A DNA stretch of 64,000 bases from Cucumis sativus (Eukaryota > Streptophyta > Magnoliopsida > Cucurbitales > Cucurbitaceae): contig NC_026660.2 in assembly GCF_000004075.3 (NCBI RefSeq), positions 558,001-622,000 on the forward strand. The letters run 5' to 3'. Every line of letters begins with the position of its first letter. The stretch's first letter is position 1. Positions 12,784 through 26,633 of the stretch are shown here, in pieces. The notes under the pieces were generated by a model. The model was not told where the DNA came from, did no database searches, and was given only the letters and a program-made list of their open reading frames with translations. Made by a program: the position numbers and the translations under genes.

Positions 12784-15700
12784 GTTCTACTTTTCTATAT
12801 CTATGGAGCCTTTTTGGAAACTTTTGGTGATATATATATGCATTTGAAGCTAAAGCTCTCTTTTGTAAATAAAAAAAAAAAAAACACAATTATTATGCCT
12901 TTTTTGGTGTTTTGTTAACTACCCAAGTATTTTATTTTCATTTGTCTAGAAATATTCAATAAATTTTGTTTTCTTTTGCAGAAATGTTGTTAATATTGTT
13001 TGGTATTCGTCATGTCTTTCGAGAAGAACAAATTTATTCATGTTATTGTGGCTCTTGACATCCTTTTAAGGCTTCTTTTTCATTGAAAAATATGTATTTC
13101 TTGATAGTACTACCTTCCTTCGTCATGGATGGTGTTGCGTTGGCTGTTTGTCTTGGGGCATTTGTTGGATTGAAAATCTGCAATGCATATCTTAATATTT
13201 GATTATATTATATATATGGTTGAATTAATTATAAAGTTGTAAATCTCTACCTCTAGATTTTCAAAGGTTTCCTTCCATATGTTAGTCAAATAGTCAAAAA
13301 GTAAGATCACTATATATACACACAATATCTAAATTTATTAATGTTATTGTGACTTGTCTAATGTGTCATCAAAAGGGGTAGCGGTTTGTGTGGAGTTAGG
13401 TAGTTGGTCAAAACTAAACATTGTCAGCATATTTATTTTATAACAATTAAACCATATGGTTTTGATTTAGAAGATATATACGATTCCAATTTAAATTCTA
13501 AATGTGGACATTTGATATACCAAAGCTCTCAAACATATTGAATTTAATAAGATTATATATTTTACATTTCTCAAACAAGTTAAAATGATTATTATTTGTA
13601 ATAATACGTTTTATTACATACACAAATATTGGTTAACGCTTATTTATGCCAATGCCGACGTATAAAAACATTGATGAAAATTTAATGCATGATTACAATA
13701 ATGTCAACAATCAAATAAAACTGCGTTGACATATGTATGGTAAAAGTTAAATTTGGTCACTAACACATATATTATATAACAATTGAGCTACCCTCCTTTT
13801 CAATACTATTTGATAAATCTCTATAATAACACTAATTTTTCTATTACATCACATCGAGAGAGATGTCAAAATTAAAATTCTTTCTTTTAAGCATATGTGG
13901 ATATGGTTTGATAATTGGTAATGTAACATTGGTTGTTGTAGTGGAGTTTTAGTTAATGATGTTTATTTTGAACAATATTTTGTGGGCTTTTTCTTCTTCT
14001 TTTTTTGTATTTTTCTTTGTTAATTTTCATGCAACGAAGATATCAATAATGCATATCAATGGAGGAAGGTGGTGGGTTATGGCAATCATTGTATTTTTCT
14101 TCTTCCACCCCAAAAAGAAATGGCATTATTTTGTTGGAAAAGATGCTTCCTTTGAGAATTTTTTCTTTGTCAATTAATAGTTCAATAATATATACTCTCT
14201 ATTCATTATTTTCTCATTCAACTAAAAAATAATACATTTTAGTACATTATCTCTTTTTCATGTCTTTCCAAATAAAATAGAGACAATATTGTACCTAAAA
14301 ATTTCAGGTACCACATCATGTGAGGGGTGTAAAGGTCAGTGAAAAAGTAACATATATAAACTAAACTAGAGATTCAATATTAAAGTTATAAAAAGAAATA
14401 ACGTAGAAGAATCGATAACCCTAATTCAGTGCTTAACACCTACATATGTGTGATATACCTGAATAAGAAGAATGTTAACTAGAGTACATGAAAAGGATTA
14501 CAAGTGACAACTTATTTTTTTCAGTACTTTTGATATACTCTAACAATCACTTACCCTACTCCTAAGTAGTTGAAATTTGATAGTATTTTGTAAACTAAAT
14601 TTTTTCCACGTGTCATAACATTGTTTTAATAAGCCCAAAAGGCCTTTCAACTGTGAAAAGCCCAAAACCAGTTTGGTAGAAACTCTATTCATGAGTATAC
14701 ATGACAAGTTATTAATTAAATTTAAAATATTAGAATATGCATTAAAATTTTAAATAAATTATAAATATAGTAAATTTTGTCTTAATTTATAATTAAGAAT
14801 CTATTACAAATAAGTCATATTCTAAATATCGGTCTATCAGTAATAAACAATAAAAATGTGTTTGAGACTAGGAGTGTGTTATTATAGTCTTAAATTATTA
14901 TAGTTGAATTACACTAGTTAGTGTTTTGGTTATAAATTAGTTTAGTTTGGATTATACTAATATGTGTTTGGGATCTAAATTATTTTAGTTTGAGAAGAAA
15001 ATAATAAACGACACTATATCAAAGAATTAGAAAAATTACAAAAGACATGGGGAGGAAAGAGGGAAAATTATATCAAACCTACGACTGCATCCTTTATTTT
15101 TAAAATGAAAACAAAAATTACTTCACAAAAACATTGAAGAAGTTTTAAATTATCATTTGAAACTGACGTTGACGAGTAAAAATACATTTAATAAATCTTT
15201 TGATCCCAATAGATTTATTAACTAATATATATATCTTAAGATTCTTTTAATTCACATCGAACGAGAACATTTGAAACTTATCTTATGACGTCTCTTAGTT
15301 AAGTTATTATAGTTTTACGTCCTCTCCGGAATGGTGACGGTAAGTTTTTAATAATGATGAAAGTCCCATCATTTTGTTTTAGAAAAGAAAACATATTTAA
15401 AATCAAACTAATTAAATAAATAGTATAAATGGATAAAGTAATCAATTTAAATTCATATTTTTCGATTATCGGTAGGAGTGGGAGAAGAAAATTTAAACTC
15501 AAACTTCATTTGAACAAATGGATGAGAAGGGCATCTACTTTACAGCTAAACATTTTGACTATTAATTCTTTATATATATATACATTATTCAAACTTATGA
15601 TCCTACTTTTTTTCCAAGTAATTAATATTTTTAATTTTTTAAAAAATACAATAGACACAGACTTTTCTAATATACCATGATAGTATTAATTCCTTAGCTA

Positions 15701-16205
15701 GAATGGAAATTTTTGCACAATTTTGATAAGGATTAGATGTCTTTTCATTTGGATTAGAATTTAGAACTGTTTTATTCTATATTAATGTTTAAAATGTGCT
15801 TATATTAAATAAATTATAATATTTTTTTTAGGTTTTATTCATCAATTTAATCTCTAAATTTTTAACAATTTTTTTTAAAAAAAATTATTTGCATTCCCTT
15901 AATTATAATTAGTAAATGAAGAACACTCTTTTATATGGGCATTATTCATTCTTTCAATTATTTTCTTCACATAAATGAAATTTAAAATATTATTATACAT
16001 AAATAAACAATAGTAATCAGCACTCTTTTTCTAATATGGTAGCAAAAAAAATATAGTTTTCACTCTAACCAAAAAACAATTTAAATTAAATAAATCTGAC
16101 GTATGTTTTAATATCAATGACTTGTTTTACCATCAACAAACATCTTTTAAATTTTCTCATTTGTCTACAATCGAATGTTCGTCTAAGAGAATTGTTGACT
16201 TGAGC

Positions 16206-16224
16206 AAAAAAAAAAAAAAAAAAA
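16206..16224 (+). repeat. Poly-A run (19 A)
   Basis: Uninterrupted run of 19 adenines, followed at once by AT-rich unique sequence. It could be the tail of a decayed retroelement, but no element body is recognisable next to it. Confidence 0.9.
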
Positions 16225-18329
16225 CTCTTATTCTTATTTGTTTATTCACTTGCTTGGATAATTTTATATAATCTACACTTCCATTTTTGGAATAAATTTT
16301 ATCTTTCACTTAATTTTCATTCTTATTTGAATGTGGAATAATAATGAAACTTTGGATAATTCCACATGCATTCAAACTCCCATTAATCTTAACAATTTTC
16401 TACTCTAAAAGATTTATAAAAAGTAAAGAAAGTAAGATATTAAGAAACTTAAGAGAATAGTAATAATTCTTTTCCATAGTTTATAAGCTTCTGTATAAGT
16501 TACCCATATGACAATACAAAACATATATTGATAAATATTCCAAACACCATCCAAACTAAACACACGACAAAACAGAAAATCAAAGCGCATGATAATTTGG
16601 TAACCATGCTAAATAAATGAAAAGAAATAATCTAAATTTTCATAATCAAAAACTAAAAAAACAAAAGGGGTTAGAGTCGAATTAATTAATTACCAAATAG
16701 GGCAAAAGTTTGTAGAAAATCATCCAAAAAGAGATGAGGAGGAGAAAAGTGTTTGATGAAAAAGAAAGGCATTTGATTATATATATATATATTGTTTTAC
16801 GTCCAAACTTGGTATGTTTTTTCATTTGGTTCATATACATATAAATATCCACTTGTCTTCCAAATATAATTTCTCCATAATATAATAGAGAGAGAGGGAG
16901 AGGGAGAGGGAGAGAGTTTGGCCAGAAACACACACATACACACAGTGTCCACTTTGCTAACAAATGGCCGGCGCTGCCTTTTATTTAATTCCAATACGCA
17001 ACAAACATTCTCCATATTTATATCTATATATATTGACCTTTATATAATATATACACTATAAAACCATTCTTCTATTATTCTAAATCTTACTCTCATTATT
17101 TCTTTCATCAATTAGGGTTGTTTCATTTTATACGTACACTCTTTAGTCTTTTTGTTGTTGCAATAAATATATGTATTGTAAAAAGTAATGAATTCAACCA
17201 TCAACCTTTTATGTGATCATATATAAATGTCTCTTATCCGATTAAACTATGTTTTGATAATTGACTATTTTTTATTTTCTCATCATTTCATTTCATTTTA
17301 CCTATGTGCAACACTTGTATTCTTATCCCATCTTTAAAATAAACACTTACTTTTATTATATCTTTGTTTAGTATATTGTTTTAATTAATTATATTGATTT
17401 CATAACTTCTGTAAACATCTTTAATTAAATTCAAGTTAAATAATTATCAAAACTATTTTTTTTTCTTTGACAAAATTTTAACTTGATTTGCACTAGACTG
17501 ATTTTTTGCGTTTTAAAATTTAATCTTCTTTAAATCAAATCTAATATTAAAAAGTAAACTCACAATTAATATTAAAAAATAAATTAGGCAAATTTCAACC
17601 AAATAAAAAACACATCCATCAATTACAAAATACTGTAAACTCAATCATATAAAATTACTCTAACCTAACCACACAACTTCGTTCAAATCTGTATCTCAAA
17701 GAAAAGAAGAAGAAGAAGAAAAAGAGGGGGAAAAGAAGAAAAGAAGTCTAGTCCAATCCCACTACCAAATGGTCAATGTCAACTACACACTTTGTTTTAC
17801 AATAATATCAAAAATTCATCTAATGGAAGATCTCCAATTATTTTTACCCTTTACTAAAGATAATAATTAAAAAAGAAAAGAGAATATTTCAAGGAATTGG
17901 GTTTTCCTCCCCATTAACAAAGGTCTTTATTGACACATTTTAGTCCTTTTGGGGGCAATTGTTGGCTGTACAGTGTATATACTGTATAGTACTCTTGATG
18001 ACTGTGCTTCCACAACTGTATTTAAGGTTGGTGACCAAAGTTTAATTGTGCAAGAAAATTAAATACCCTATTTTTGCGTCTCATTATTTGCAATCCAACC
18101 CAATTTTCTTCCCTATTTTAATACATACACTTTTCTACTACTAACCTTAGGAACAATTTTTCTTTGGTCACTAGATTTCCGTTATCAAAATTCACTTTTT
18201 AAAATTATTACTTTTACCATTTTAGTTGAATTAAATTAAAAAGGAGTTAGTTAGCATTATATCAATGATCAAACATTTAAAGCAGTAGCAGATGTAGCAC
18301 GATATAAAAGAATTTATAAATTTAACAAA

Positions 18330-18455
18330 ATTTATGTTCGATAGGTAGAAATTTATCGGTGATCTATGATAGACTATATCACTAATAGTAGTTCATTAGT
18401 GTTATAGTCTTATCACTAATATGAGTCTATTAGTCATCTAATCTATCGTTAACAG
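18330..18455. repeat. Hairpin-forming 'CTATCACTAATAG'-type repeat
   Basis: The segment repeats TATCACTAATA and its complement. GACTATATCACTAAT (18372-18386) pairs with ATTAGTGTTATAGTC (18395-18409), 14 of 15 bases matching around an 8-base loop. Shorter related fragments occur near 14,830, 25,130-25,200 and 31,270-31,310. I recall similar tracts as frequent in cucurbit genomes; no search was made. Confidence 0.6.
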
Positions 18456-19779
18456 AATATTATTAACACTAAAATTGCAAATCTTTGTAATTATCCTAAA
18501 TCAAGCCATTACAATCAACAACCTTACAATTATATATTGGACTCACCCACATCTGGCATAACTCTTTAAAAATATGGATTTGCTTTTCTTTTGAGAATAA
18601 ATTAGAAAGAAAAATTAATATTTATTCAAAGTCAAGAAAATGTGTCACTCATGACACACGACATGACACAAAGATATGTCGTTATCATTATAGTGATTAA
18701 TCCAACAAACGTAATAATCTTGAACATACCATACTTTTTGTGAATGTATATATTTAAAGTCAATAAAGTTTCTTTATATAATATTACATCCTTTTGAGTA
18801 TGAACATTTTTGGATTTTGATGTTATCAAGAAATTTCCATAACAAGAAATATAATATATGCATGTATGTATCTTCCCTTTTGACTAAAGTTTTTCTATTC
18901 AATTGGAATATCTCATTGTACTTCTTTATTTTTTGCATTAAAATAATTGAAAGAAGAATATACACAATCCAAATACATCAAAATTACTCTTCCCTTTAAA
19001 CTTTACCCTTGTTATTTTTTCATGGCACTTGCATAATTGGAAAATTTTATTTATGAATATGTAAAAATAGGAAAATTTTATAGTACTATGATTATACTTA
19101 AATGATTCATTAATTTATTAAAATATTTATATTGTATGGATCCAACATAATTATTAATAGCTACTAAGATGACCGAAAAATTTCATACGGTTATAATACT
19201 AGAAATTTTCTTGTAAAAATGTCACAAAAGAAATTAAAGATAATTATTTCTCTTCATTTAATAATAACAAACATACATAAAAATTCAACTTGTAATTACA
19301 TTAATACAAGTGTTCCCAAAGGTTAGCTATCCAAAGGGAAATAATACCCATAAAAATAGAACCAAACCCTTAGCTTATGATCAATCATCACATCTTCTAT
19401 CATATCCTCCCACCAAAAAAATATGAAAGGTTAACCATATTCACAGTGGGAAAAAATATACTATTTCCTATTTCTATATTTAAAATAAACCCAAAGAAGA
19501 AAAATAAAACTTTAAGAGAATACTAATCATGTGTTCTCCTTGAAAGCTACACATTTGAATTTATGTATGCAATATTTTTTTTTTTCCTCATAAGTAGGTG
19601 GATTGCGGATAAGTTTAAGATGACTTTTGAAAGAAGTGTTTTTTTTGGAGTGAAAATACTTTCTTTCACAGATGGTTTTAAAAATTTCAAAGTATATATG
19701 AAAATTTTGAAAAATAGCTATTGATTAACTCTAAAAAAACACTTTTTAGAAAAAGTCAATGTCAAATAACTCATCCTCA

Positions 19780-22743
19780 TTAAGTCTTGGCTCTCACTAA
19801 CGGGGAGTGAGGTGACATCATGTGGGGAGATTTAAGAACGTTGCCCTCCTCATATCTTCTCCCAGAGAACGAGAAGCTTAACCTTAGCTTATTCTCTCGA
19901 GGCTTCTTCTTTGGTGGCATTGGGATGGTATTGTTTTCCTTTTTGTCGATCTTTCCAACGAAGCTATGGATTCTACCGAGAGCAACATCGACGGTGTTAT
20001 CGTCCATGTTTGCAAAACAAACTCGAAACCAACCTGGCTCAGTGACACGAAAGGATGAGCCAGGAGAAACATTGAGCTTCACTTCATTGATAATCACTCG
20101 CCAAAGCTCCATTTCTGATTCAAAGCTTTGGTCTTTTAATAGCTTCCTCAAATCCATCCATACAAAAAGCCCCGCATTGCCATTCAAGCAAGTGATTCCC
20201 ATTTTCTCTAGCTCTTTTGTGAATCTGGAAATATGAATGCATCGTTAGATTTATGGTAAAATTAAAACTAAAATTAATACATTTTTTTTAAAATTGACAT
20301 ATAACAGCTAAATTATTTAATACTTTTTTAGATAAAAGTTAAGTGTAACCCAACCTGTATCAAAATAGTTATTCATATATAAAATTAATTATCTTTATAT
20401 ATATATAGTTTTTGTATTATATTGTCATTTCTTCCCTTTGACAACATATATAGTGACATCTTGGATTTTGTGCAAAACTTCAAACTTGCAAACGAAGGGT
20501 TGATAAAGTTACCATAAAAATAATTAAATATTAAAGTCTTATTTTACTTCATTCAAATTTGACTTCTTTTTTTAAAAAAATCAAAATAAACACATCTTTA
20601 AATTTTTTAAAAGATAATTATTTTGGTCCATATAAATAGATGTTAAAAGATTAATCGGTCAAAATCAAGAATTTTCATTTTTAAAAGCACATCATGCATA
20701 ACCAAAAGAAAGTTAAATAATGATAGTTTAACAAACCTTGCATGTCTTTTTGCGAGCCGTTTTGAGTTTTCAACCAAAAAGTTGTCAACAAACTCGTCAT
20801 CGGAGAGCATAGCAGCGAGCAAATGTTGCGTTTGGGATGAAACTAAGCCAAAACTCGACATCTTACGAGCAATGCTCACGACAGTATCGTTATAAGAATA
20901 AAGAATTCCAACCCTAAAACCAGGGAGTCCCATATCTTTGGACAAACTAGAAAGTATATGAATGAGTTCCTTCTTGCAATGGTCCATTTCTTCAATAATT
21001 TCAGCAATGCTAATGAAGCTTGGGGATTTGAAGACAGTGGCACAGTAAATTTCATCGCAAACTAAGTGAATATTATTGTCATTCACAAAGTTGACAAGGC
21101 TTTTGAGAGTGTCACGATCGTATATTGTGCCTAAGGGATTTGAAGGATTGGTTATTATAAGACCCTTTACTTTGATATTGCTTTCTTCAGCCTTTTTATA
21201 TGCTACTTCCAAGGCTTCCCTTGTGATTTGGAAGTTGTTCGAGCTGTTGCAATGAACTGGAATTATTTGTGCTCGTGTTCTCCATTGAAGATCTCTATCA
21301 AACCTGCAAAACCATACCCAATTGTCAAAATACAAAGATTTTTCGTATATATTTCTACAACAATATGATACTGCGTGTTCACTCAAAATTTTAAATAGTT
21401 ATAATATGAATGGTGGCTCTATAATATAAAAAAGCAATAAAATAGATGAATGAATTGTTAAAAACACTAATAGATATTTTCTTGGAGAAGAAGGAAGTTG
21501 GTCTAAAGTCATTAATGGAGAAATGTACAGGCTAGACTTAGTGGAGAGTGAGTTGTTGGAATTATTAATATAAGTAAATAAATACTTAGGAACCACAACA
21601 TAAGTTATTTTATTTAAGTGGATTATTATGATTAAAGTCAAAAGGGGTTTCAATAAATTTAAGAAATAAATAATTTTTTTTTTCTTTTGTCCCTATAAAG
21701 CATGATTTACTAAATAAATAAAGTTTTAACATTTTAAAAAGTTGACTTGGGAGAGGTCTAATTTTTATTCTTCATTGAAATTATGACTTTATATATTTGA
21801 AGAGAATGGCTTTGAAGATTTGACCTTATAAAAAATTCAAAACTTTCATATAGAATAATTTATATAGTAATTAATTTTGTCAAATGGGTTCTCTCCCTCT
21901 CTTTTCTCATTCTAGATTGAACATAAGGAATATTGACTCTTAAAAACTTCCTCTCTCTTTTTCTCTCTCCATGGAAAAATGAAAAGGATAGATTTTTTTT
22001 CTTGAGGAAAAATAAAGTAAATAACCCAACTCTTACAATGGTGGTGAGTAAAAAGATGATGAAGAAGAAGAAGGAGGAGGAGGAGGAGAACTCACGCTGC
22101 ATAATATGGAGAAGGAATCAAAAAGGCATCGCCCGGATCGGCTAAACAAAAGATGACGGCTTCGCTCGCCCCAGTAGCACCGCCGCCCATCACGATCCGA
22201 CTTGGGTCGAATTTCACCCTCCCACCCCTCGCCTTCCCCATAAAACTCGCAATCGCCTAAACAAGAGAGAAAAAAATTCATCAGCTTTAAAAAGCTCTGG
22301 AATAACTCGAGATGTAGTATGTAAGAGGTTTTATGTATATAGTACATTTCGAAACTCTGGCAAGCCGTGGTAATCTTGGAAGTTAGCAATGTCCTTGAAG
22401 TTCAGGAGACCTTCGTCGGTACAAATCGAAGCTTTCGGATGTTTTTTAATCCAATCGACAAGCAAGTCGGGAGAAAGCTGTTAAAATTTCACAAACAAAA
22501 AAAGTTAAACCAAACCCTGCTTGAGATGATGAAAACTATGAAAATGACAAAATCTCTATACAAAACCTGATTTTCTGCTAAACCCATCTGAATAACACCT
22601 GAAGGATTATTCTCCGGGTGAAACGGATCGTTATCGTACGCTTTCCACCCGTCGAAATAGGGTGAATCCTCGCCGTGACCGTCGCTGATAGCAATCTTAG
22701 AAAGAAGAACTTGGTTTGTTTCATGAGTTTGATGGAACCCCAT
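19780..22743 (-). CDS. ACS: 1-aminocyclopropane-1-carboxylate synthase (ACC synthase), type 1
   Basis: PLP enzyme converting S-adenosylmethionine to ACC, the committed step of ethylene synthesis, in the cytosol. Five exons: 22567-22743, 22346-22477, 22096-22256, 20737-21303 and 19780-20224, frame intact, 493 residues, a normal type-1 length. Family boxes in order: [15 protein letters not shown] and MGLAENQ (residues 29-59), DYHGLPEFR (about 94-102), [20 protein letters not shown] (207-216), [14 protein letters not shown] with the PLP lysine at 279, and FRVCFAN near the end. The tail has the CDPK-type RLSFS site and three SP sites in [12 protein letters not shown], the MAP-kinase sites that define type 1 and control its turnover. 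Odd residues: PSPYYAAFDRD where relatives have YYPGF or YYPAF, and RTRAQ where RTGVQ is usual. It is likely functional but a diverged paralogue. Which named cucurbit ACS it is cannot be told here. Confidence 0.95.
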
Positions 22744-22911
22744 TTTAATATTGATATAAACTTAAAAAAATCTCCTTGTTGATGGTTGTTTTTTCTTAGG
22801 GGAGGGTATAAAACTCTCTCTGTGAAAGTAGTTTTCTTTAAGAAAAAAAATGAGAGGGTTTGGGTGTTTCTTTTTTCAATATAGGAAAGGAAGAAGAGGA
22901 GGGGAGGTGAA

Positions 22912-22917
22912 TTTATA
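22912..22917 (-). promoter_or_regulatory. Probable TATA box of the ACC synthase gene
   Basis: On the minus strand TTATAAATT lies about 170 bp before the start codon and is followed by a C/T-rich stretch, the usual plant TATA plus Y-patch arrangement. It would give a 5' leader of roughly 130-140 nt. Confidence 0.5.
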
Positions 22918-25581
22918 AGCAGTGAGGGTTGGATCAAATTCTTTACATGGAAAATCAAACGTGAAGAAAATTCAATATTTCAAAGTTCAAAACATGGAAA
23001 AAAATAAAGAAAAAAAATAAAAAATAAATAAATAAATAAATAATAAATAGTGATGGTTTTCTTCTGTGTGTGTAATGGAAATAAAAGAAGAAAAGAAAAA
23101 GAAAAAGGGAGAAAATGAAAATAGGAAGAGAGAGTTAAAATGGGAATTTGGTCAATAAGGGGGAAAGGGGTTTGCGTGGAGAGTGGTGATTGAAGGAAGG
23201 ACCAGACGATGACACAAATATCTGACCGCACGCTCCCCCGCGCGTGTGACAGAATTCTTTTATTTCCAAACCCAAAAACTATACACTAAATTAATCTTCT
23301 TTTCTTTTCTTAATAACACTTTTCTCTATATTCTTCCATTTCTCTCTTCTTCTCTATATCTTTTCTTATGCTCATTTTAGACCTAACCACGATATTCAAA
23401 TAGAGGTGAAATCTTCATTATTTTGGAGGTCATCTCTTTCTCTTAACATTATAAATTTTTTATTATAAGTTTATGTAACTTTGATAAATCATTCTTACTC
23501 ACTTACTCACATTTCTACATCAACAATGTTTATGATTATAATATTCTCAAACTTATATATGGATTCAAAATCAATATTTCAGTCTTTCAACGTTTTTAAA
23601 ATCAATCATTTCCATTCTGATATTTGTTTTGATGATAATATATATACACAATTGGCCGTCAACTTGCTATAATATAATATGTGTATTATAATATCCAAAT
23701 GTATATGTCTATATATTAAACTCACTAGGTTTGTTGAGGTCAGTATTTGAAAATTAGATATGTGGTGGCAATGACCCAAACCTATTTATTTTATTACTTT
23801 CAACTATTCCGACTAACATTAGATATGATTTCAACATGGTTAAAAACTAAAAGTAGGGTTGATTTTTCTTCATTCGAGCGACTAAACCAGACATTTTAAA
23901 ATTTTATAGACAAAATTACAATCATATTTAAAATTTAACCATCAACGGTAGAATTGGGATTTTAATTCAAATATAATATTTAAAATTATTTTCAAACAAA
24001 TATTCTATCCAAATTTGAATGGTTGAAGAACATTTATTTTTTTATTGTGCAAGTTCTTGAATTTATAAATTTATTACACATTTTGAGGATGTTTTTTAAG
24101 TTTAAAAATTGTTGCTTTGGTCTAAAAACTTGGACTAGATTTCTGATTTAGTTTTTAAGGATTTTGATGGGTGTAATTTAATACAAATCCCTAAAATTAA
24201 TTTTTGATTAAGATTTGTCATTAGTAGGGATACTTACTCTTTAATCTAATTGTATAAGTCAATTTGACTAAGATATTTGAAATTTTAAATAAGGAAAAAC
24301 CATTGTTGAGGGAATCTTATTGTTAATTATATAAATAAAAGGACGAGAAAATTGATTTAATTAGAGTGCATTATCTTCTTACTTAAAGTAATTAAGCATT
24401 TTATCGTAAGACTATATGAATTATCTTTGTATTTTGATACGTTGGATCTCTTTTTTATTTTGACTTCTAATTAACTTTTAGTTTCTTTTGTAGAAATAAA
24501 ATGATTTAATAATTAGTGTGATAAATTTAATTTCCACACATGTTAATAATAAAAGTAGTTTTGACCAACGCTTAATTGATCTAGATTAATATTAATCGTC
24601 TTTAATTTGAGTTATAAACTTACCCATCTAGGAAAGTTTGTAAAGAAATTTTTAACTTCCAAGAAGTAAAAGTTTAAATTATCTTGTCTAAGCTACCATT
24701 TGGTTTTTTTCAAATAATCTAATTGCATGTGTTCTTTGAATTCATTTACAACCATATTCATATTTCAAATTAATAATGGAAAATGTGGATTCTTACTCAA
24801 CTTTTTTGAAATGTTTTGTTAAGTCTTGTTTGATGATCATTTGATGTTTGTTTTCTTACCGTCTCTTACGTAAATCATTTTAATAAAATAACACTTAGTC
24901 AAATTTTTAATTTGAATAACAAAAGTATTTTTTAGAAACTACATTTTTTTATTTTAATTATTTTTAACATTCAAAGTTTGAACTTAGATTTTGAAAATAG
25001 TTTGCCAAATTGTAGATAACTAAAACATGTAATCAATATTTCTTATTGTCTTTATGTTTTCATTGTCTACATTGTTAAAAAAATGTAAACAACAAAATAA
25101 ATAAAATTAATAGATGAAAATATTGATAGTAGGTTTTTAAACTTCTACAATTGATAGATTTTTATTGTTTATCAGTAATAGATAACCAATAACATTCTAT
25201 AGCTAATAAACTTTACTATAGTTGTGGTTTTTTTTTAAATATTGTTTATAAATAAATCAATGGAAGAAATTAGTATATATGCTTATAAATTTGATTCTCA
25301 AATATATATATATATATATAAAGTCAAATAGTTTTTTCAAATGAAATACATATTTTGTTCTTATAAATTCCCTAAATGTGAACACTATACCATTTCTATT
25401 ATAACATTTTTGGATAAGTTTGTCTCATGTATAGTTTTAATCAAGGTAGTTTCAAGTTGAATTGAGTTTAATCTTTATATATCTTACGTAGGAATACAAA
25501 TATTTTCTCACATCTTCAAAGCTAGGTTAAGAGATACGAATTTTTTTATAGTTTTCAAAGGTACCATGAAAGTATAAAGAT

Positions 25582-25721
25582 AATTATCTTCAGTAGAAAA
25601 TAAATTTTCAAACCGTCAGGTCCCTCAAAAGATTGTATAGTAGATGAATGAAATTATCTTCGATAGAGTTGAACTTTCAAACCGTCAGTTCTTTCAAAAG
25701 ATTGTATAATAGATAAATGAA
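25582..25721. repeat. Diverged 70-bp tandem duplication
   Basis: Two head-to-tail copies with a 70-bp period share AATTATCTTC, TTTCAAACCGTCAG and TCAAAAGATTGTATA at matching offsets, with scattered substitutions. It is an old local duplication with no coding sense. Confidence 0.85.
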
Positions 25722-26598
25722 AAGAATATGTTTTTGACTAAATCAAAATTTGCACCTGGTTCACTAATCCAATGTAAAAAAGATTAAGGACCAAAAGGAA
25801 GAGTCAAAAGTTGAGAGGATGAAATGGAAAGAAAACAATGTAATTGGTGGTGAAGGAGTTATGAAGCTTCGTCGGAAGCATCATAGTGTAGATTATTAAT
25901 TCCCACATGCTTTTGAATTGAAAGATTGACATCGAGTAAATTCAATAACCCTATAGGCACATTTTTAAGAGTACTTTTTGGAGTGGTTTTGGACTTTTGC
26001 ACCTAATAGAAATATTTATATTTATATATATATATATATACGTGCATATATATGCATTCATAATAATTCTCACATTCAATATTATCACCTGTGTTTACCT
26101 AATTTATTTTATGCTGCACGTTCATATACATAATGTGAAATTATTTGGAAAGTTTGCATGTGTGTCATATTTTGATAGTCTTGCATTTTTCTTAATGTTA
26201 GACATAGAAGGTCTTCAAATTTGGACTTAAATTTGGTGATCAAATTTGATTGTCGTATCTATTTGAAGTTTTAAAGTTTCTCTCGATCGATCAAGTACTA
26301 CAAATCTTTACTCAATATTTTAGTACAATTATTGTTTTATATAAATATACAATGTACGCCTAACATGTATGTTAACAAACCAATAAGAAATAATTAGAAA
26401 AAGACATCAAAAGATAGTAAATGATTACTATATAGAGAGAGAAAGGAACGAACAAATTAAACTATTCGAAAAATTACAATATAAAAAACAAAAATGGAAA
26501 ATTTTGTGAACTTGCATGAGTAAAGATATATACTACATTCTCATTGATGAAGTCTTTCTCTTGTTAAGAAGCTTTTGAGTTAAAGTGGACAATAACAT

Positions 26599-26601
<3 letters not shown>

Positions 26602-26630
<29 letters not shown>
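26602..26630. repeat. (AT)14 microsatellite
   Basis: Uninterrupted AT dinucleotide run of 29 bases in intergenic DNA. Confidence 0.95.

Positions 26631-26633
<3 letters not shown>

Larger units (their letters stand above)
12784..19779. other. Gene-free spacer, 7 kb, AT-rich
   Basis: No protein gene recognised. The first 250 bp are the HIPP 3' UTR and flank. The stretch contains a MITE-like segment near 14,860-15,000, a 19-A run at 16206-16224, a GA-rich tract near 16,885-16,920, a purine-rich tract near 17,700-17,745, and a hairpin repeat at 18372-18409. The 73-codon hydrophobic frame near 13,956-14,177 matches nothing I know and is probably chance. Confidence 0.6.

Noticed and set aside
13956..14177. 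73-codon hydrophobic frame
   Set aside because: Phe-rich low-complexity translation in AT-rich DNA, with no promoter signs or family resemblance.
19820..20236. 138-codon plus-strand frame opposite the last ACC synthase exon
   Set aside because: Shadow of the conserved minus-strand coding exon.
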